This document shows, piece by piece, positions 32,672-33,192 of a stretch of DNA of 33,192 nucleotides. Origin of the DNA: an uncultured Terriglobales bacterium. Its GTDB lineage: Bacteria; Acidobacteriota; Terriglobia; Terriglobales; Acidobacteriaceae. The stretch covers positions 1 to 33,192 of the forward strand of contig CATPBY010000050.1 of the NCBI GenBank assembly GCA_955652845.1, read 5' to 3'. The notes beneath the pieces were generated by a model. The model was not told the origin of the DNA. It worked only from the letters and a program-made list of their open reading frames with translations, and ran no database searches. The number at the start of each line of letters is the position of its first letter. Position 1 is the stretch's first letter. A program made the position numbers and the translations under genes.

Positions 32672-33178
32672 TCAATCGTCCGTATCTTCCGGGACTTGTA
32701 TAGGAAGTGTCGCTGGGTGCTTTTTCTGGTTGGAAGTTTTGCGGGATTTAGGATGACTCATTTTCCCGGCACTGTAGTGACCCTTGTGCTCGACATCATA
32801 GTTCCTGGGCAGCGGTGGAATCCGTGATCCTGCTCCGCGAAGTTGTCTGGGCTCCTGCAAAATCACCTCGGCGCGCCCATCGTACTCCTTCACCGGGCCG
32901 TGGATCTCGATGACCCTGCCTTGTAACTCGCGGATATCGCCGACGTTCTTCAGGTCCCGGGGAAATACCACCACGGTGAAGGGACAAGTTCGATAGTCTT
33001 CGCAGAAGTCGAGGTAGCGAACGCCGCGATCTCCCTGCTCAATGCGAAACACTTTTCCCGTGACGCAGCGAGTTTCGCCAACATGCTTTCTGGCGTCGCT
33101 GATCGCTACACATTCGGCTCGCAGATTTGAAAGAAGAAGCGTCAGGCTAACCGTGGTAAGAAATAACATCAGGAACAT
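32672..33178 (-). CDS. Exported OB-fold-like protein with a basic tail
   Basis: 168 aa. Signal peptide MFLMLFLTTVSLTLLLSNLRA with GGGGTG before ATG 33178. The middle section (ARKHVGETRCVTGKVFRI, TCPFTVVVFPRDL, LQGRVIEIHGPVKEYDGRAEVILQEP) follows the strand pattern of small OB-fold proteins that resemble nucleic-acid-binding domains but are secreted. Three or four cysteines are present (AECVAI, TRCVTG, FCEDYRTC), so disulfides are likely. The last ~40 residues are rich in Lys, Ser and Pro and probably unstructured. It converges with the glycosyltransferase. Function unknown. Confidence 0.65.
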   Translation of the reverse strand: MFLMLFLTTVSLTLLLSNLRAECVAISDARKHVGETRCVTGKVFRIEQGDRGVRYLDFCEDYRTCPFTVVVFPRDLKNVGDIRELQGRVIEIHGPVKEYDGRAEVILQEPRQLRGAGSRIPPLPRNYDVEHKGHYSAGKMSHPKSRKTSNQKKHPATLPIQVPEDTDD

Positions 33179-33192
33179 GGCAACACCCCACC

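Noticed and set aside
1..33192. Search for insertion sequences, phage genes, CRISPR arrays, tRNA and rRNA
   Set aside because: No transposase, integrase, regularly spaced repeats, or recognisable cloverleaf or rRNA sequence was seen on either strand.

Overview
The window looks like a chromosomal segment from an Acidobacteriota bacterium, probably near the Terriglobia (subdivision 1). This is inferred from gene content and order: a fused-type KorAB 2-oxoacid:ferredoxin oxidoreductase, a complete Tol-Pal block, and a hopanoid operon headed by ispH. The envelope is Gram-negative (Tol-Pal, a TolC-like protein, an AsmA-like protein). No rRNA, tRNA, insertion sequence, prophage or CRISPR array was recognised. 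Coding density is high, and every recognised full-length gene appears intact.

Layout. (1) Positions 1-3178, + strand: the 3' end of accA, then korA-korB. (2) 3250-5818: an AsmA-like envelope protein, a 72-aa polar protein on the opposite strand that shares a CTAG stop with it, a 56-aa histidine-rich secreted peptide, and a small 2Fe-2S protein. (3) 5853-10918, - strand: a full Tol-Pal operon (tolQ, tolR, TonB/TolA-like, tolB, pal, cpoB) with a -10-like TATAAT just upstream of tolQ. (4) 11056-12823: recN, preceded by a possible 24-codon leader ORF. (5) 13049-23381, + strand: a hopanoid operon ispH-shc-hpnA-hpnG-dehydrogenase-dehydrogenase-hpnC-hpnD-hpnE, with many overlapping start/stop codons. 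(6) 23397-29541, - strand: a membrane fusion protein, a TPR protein, a TolC-like protein, hpnJ, and two small EamA half-transporters. (7) 29700-32638, + strand: queF, a Spinster-like MFS transporter and a family 2 glycosyltransferase. (8) 32672-33178, - strand: an exported OB-fold-like protein.

How the genes fit together. IspH makes IPP/DMAPP. HpnD, HpnC and HpnE turn farnesyl diphosphate into squalene. Shc cyclises squalene to hopene/hopanol. HpnG works on adenosylhopane during side-chain building, and HpnJ is the radical SAM enzyme that makes the cyclitol ether head group. The known steps between HpnG and bacteriohopanetetrol (BHT) need reduction of an aldose to a polyol, and no dedicated enzyme is established for that step to my knowledge. 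Two sorbitol-dehydrogenase-like zinc dehydrogenases sit exactly between hpnG and hpnC and are good candidates. HpnH, HpnI and HpnK are not in the window. The paired EamA proteins next to hpnJ, the MFP/TPR/TolC set, the Spinster-like carrier and the glycosyltransferase together suggest a locus for making, flipping and moving glycosylated hopanoids. That part is inference from context.
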